Source: an uncultured Methylobacillus sp.
Lineage (GTDB): Bacteria; Pseudomonadota; Gammaproteobacteria; Burkholderiales; Methylophilaceae
NCBI GenBank assembly: GCA_946478865.1
Contig: CAMLDO010000031.1
Span: 1 to 24,637, forward strand
DNA length: 24,637 nucleotides
Direction of reading: 5' to 3'
The position numbers were made by a program, and so were the translations under genes. Of the stretch, positions 23,340 through 24,637 are shown piece by piece. The first letter of the stretch is position 1, and each line of letters begins with the position of its first letter. The notes beneath the pieces were generated by a model. The model was given only the letters and a program-made list of their open reading frames with translations. It was not told the DNA's origin and made no database searches.

Positions 23340-23411
23340 ATGTGGACCAAGCCCCAAGCTACCGAAATGCGTTTTGGTTTTGAAGTGACGATGTACGTCT
23401 GCAACCGTTAA
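23340..23411 (+). CDS. pqqA: PqqA precursor peptide, second copy
   Basis: 23-residue peptide with the PqqA core [11 protein letters not shown]; the cross-linked pair is Glu15-xxx-Tyr19. AAGGAG at 23327-23332 lies 7 bases before the ATG. It differs from the first copy through most of its N-terminus but keeps the GFEVT-x-YV centre, so both should be substrates for PqqD/PqqE. It precedes pqqB and pqqC, with a terminator-like hairpin between. The cysteine sits in the C-terminal tail here rather than at position 9. Confidence 0.93.
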   Translation: MWTKPQATEMRFGFEVTMYVCNR

Positions 23412-23421
23412 TTCCGGTTGT

Positions 23422-23450
23422 GAAGAGGGCCGCTTTTCGCGGCCTTCTTT
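23422..23450 (+). terminator. Terminator-like hairpin between pqqA2 and pqqB
   Basis: GGCCGC (23428-23433) pairs with GCGGCC (23439-23444) around TTTTC; the stem extends through AAGAG/TTCTT with one G-T pair and ends in a T-rich run (TTCTTT, 23445-23450). It lies 11 bases after pqqA2, so much pqqA2 transcription should stop here, with read-through to pqqB. Confidence 0.75.
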
Positions 23451-23494
23451 ATATGTATATACAGGATATGGCGATCTTTTTAGAGTAAATAAAA

Positions 23495-24412
23495 ATGCAT
23501 ATACACGTACTCGGCTCCGGTGCGGGCGGAGGATTCCCGCAATGGAACTGCAATTGCCGTAACTGCGACGGGCTGCGCAAAGGCACCCTCAAGGCGCGCG
23601 CCCGTACCCAGTCTTCCATTTGCGTGAGCGGTGACGGCGTGAACTGGGTGCTTTTCAACGCCTCGCCGGATGTGCTCAAGCAATTCCAGGACTTTCCGCC
23701 CTTGCAGCCGGCGCGGGCCATTCGAGATACGGGGCTGGCCGGCATCATTCTGATCGACGCGCAGATCGACCATACCACCGGGCTGCTTATGCTGCGGGAA
23801 GGCACGCGGAAGCACGAGATCTATTGCACGGACATGGTGCGGAACGACCTGACCAGCGGCAATCCCTTGATGAATATTCTCGGTTACTACTGCGGAGTCA
23901 ACTGGCACCCGGTGCCGATCGACGGCAAGACCAGCTTCGAGATTCCGGGCGCAGCAAACCTGCGCTTTACCTGTGTGCCGCTCAAAAGCAAGGCGCCGCC
24001 TTATTCGCCGCATCGTGCCGACAGCCATGACGGCGACACCATAGGCGTCGTGGTTGAAGACATCGGCAGCGGCAAGAAGCTGTTTTACGCGCCGGGGCTG
24101 GGCGAGATCGAACCGCATGTGCCGACGCTATTCGAGCAGGCAGACTGCATCATGGTCGATGGGACGTTCTGGACAGACAACGAGATGATCGATCTCGGGC
24201 TCATGGATCAGACTTCCCGCGATATCGGTCACATTCCGCAATCCGGCCCCGGCGGCATGATGGACGTCCTGTCCGCCTATCCGCATGCCCGCCGCATCCT
24301 GATCCACATCAACAACACCAACCCCATCCTGGATGAGGATTCCCCGCAGCGCTGCACGCTTGAAGCGTCCGGCATCGAGGTTTCCCATGACGGCATGGAT
24401 ATTTACATTTGA
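23495..24412 (+). CDS. pqqB: PqqB, metallo-beta-lactamase-fold PQQ synthesis protein
   Basis: 305-residue protein with the metallo-beta-lactamase fold. It hydroxylates the tyrosine-derived part of the PqqA cross-link product during PQQ synthesis. N-terminal [21 protein letters not shown] has the extra cysteine site of PqqB. The metal motif is [11 protein letters not shown], the PqqB variant of the HxHxDH motif. [23 protein letters not shown] and [12 protein letters not shown] are further family blocks. It starts 83 bases after pqqA2, past the hairpin, with a weak ribosome site (AGAG). pqqC follows 11 bases after its stop. Confidence 0.96.
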   Translation: MHIHVLGSGAGGGFPQWNCNCRNCDGLRKGTLKARARTQSSICVSGDGVNWVLFNASPDVLKQFQDFPPLQPARAIRDTGLAGIILIDAQIDHTTGLLMLREGTRKHEIYCTDMVRNDLTSGNPLMNILGYYCGVNWHPVPIDGKTSFEIPGAANLRFTCVPLKSKAPPYSPHRADSHDGDTIGVVVEDIGSGKKLFYAPGLGEIEPHVPTLFEQADCIMVDGTFWTDNEMIDLGLMDQTSRDIGHIPQSGPGGMMDVLSAYPHARRILIHINNTNPILDEDSPQRCTLEASGIEVSHDGMDIYI

Positions 24413-24423
24413 GGGAGAAACAA

Positions 24424-24637
24424 ATGAGCAATAACACCCCATGGACCCGCGAAGAGTTCGAGGCCCAGTTGCGTGAGAAAGGCAAGAGCTACCACATCAA
24501 GCATCCTTTCCACGTGATGATGTTTGAAGGAAAGCTGACCCGCGAGCAGGTGCAGTGCTGGGTCGCCAACCGCTACTATTATCAGATCGCGATTCCCATC
24601 AAGGATGCGGCGATTCTTTCCAACTGCCCGGACCGCG
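24424..24637 (+). CDS. pqqC: PqqC, pyrroloquinoline-quinone synthase (N-terminal part)
   Basis: The first 71 residues of PqqC, the cofactor-free oxidase that closes the ring and carries out the last eight-electron oxidation to PQQ using O2. Recognisable parts are [22 protein letters not shown] and [25 protein letters not shown] (both given by their edges only: residues about 21-42 and 48-71). The gene runs off the window end. GGGAG lies 8 bases before the ATG. PqqC needs oxygen, which is relevant if pqq genes are under FNR control. Confidence 0.95.
   Translation, partial: MSNNTPWTREEFEAQLREKGKSYHIKHPFHVMMFEGKLTREQVQCWVANRYYYQIAIPIKDAAILSNCPDR

Noticed and set aside
1..24637. CRISPR arrays, tRNA or rRNA genes, insertion sequences, phage genes
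   Set aside because: I saw no regularly spaced repeats, no tRNA-like cloverleaf, no transposase or integrase and no terminal repeats; this check was by eye and could miss degenerate elements.

Overview
This GC-rich window looks like a betaproteobacterial chromosome, probably a facultatively methylotrophic denitrifier. The reasons are the gene families, dense ATGA-type gene overlaps, FNR/DNR-type boxes, and the pairing of a lanthanide-type (XoxF) methanol dehydrogenase and PQQ biosynthesis with a Tat-exported nitrous oxide reductase. Genus cannot be told from the sequence alone.

Layout. 1-1752 (+): 3' end of an outer-membrane porin, then mobB and a cytochrome cL-like cytochrome c in one tight run, ended by a terminator. 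1907-2460 (-): two small genes, a DUF2789 protein and an unknown. 2663-4540 (-): xoxF-type methanol dehydrogenase, divergent from a MocR-family regulator (4855-6333, +). 6350-14125 (-): the nitrous oxide reductase cluster in the order nosZ-nosR-nosD-nosF-nosY-nosL, with a terminator between nosZ and nosR. 14275-14694 (-): a small four-cysteine DGC-domain protein behind a perfect FNR box. 14840-18178 (-): yhcC-ubiU-ubiV-ubiT, where ubiUVT belong to oxygen-independent ubiquinone synthesis. 18536-22632 (+): pqqA1-pqqD-pqqE followed by four tightly coupled genes not normally part of PQQ synthesis: a 33-residue membrane peptide, a PF06181-type membrane protein, a SerC-like aminotransferase and a PyrD-like flavoprotein. 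22722-23123 (-): sirB2-like membrane gene. 23340-24637 (+): a second pqqA followed by pqqB and pqqC, which runs off the window.

How it fits together. PQQ made by the split pqq locus would serve XoxF, whose electrons would go to the cytochrome cL-like protein. Ubiquinone made without oxygen and the Nos system would support anaerobic respiration on N2O. FNR-type boxes stand upstream of nosZ, of the DGC gene and between yhcC and pqqA1, which suggests that oxygen limitation controls much of the region.

The most novel part is the extension of the pqqADE operon (20061-22632). The SerC-like and PyrD-like proteins keep cofactor-binding residues but have lost residues that define phosphoserine aminotransferase and dihydroorotate dehydrogenase. 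They are coupled to two small membrane proteins, so this may be an undescribed pathway linked to PQQ or to a PqqA-derived product.
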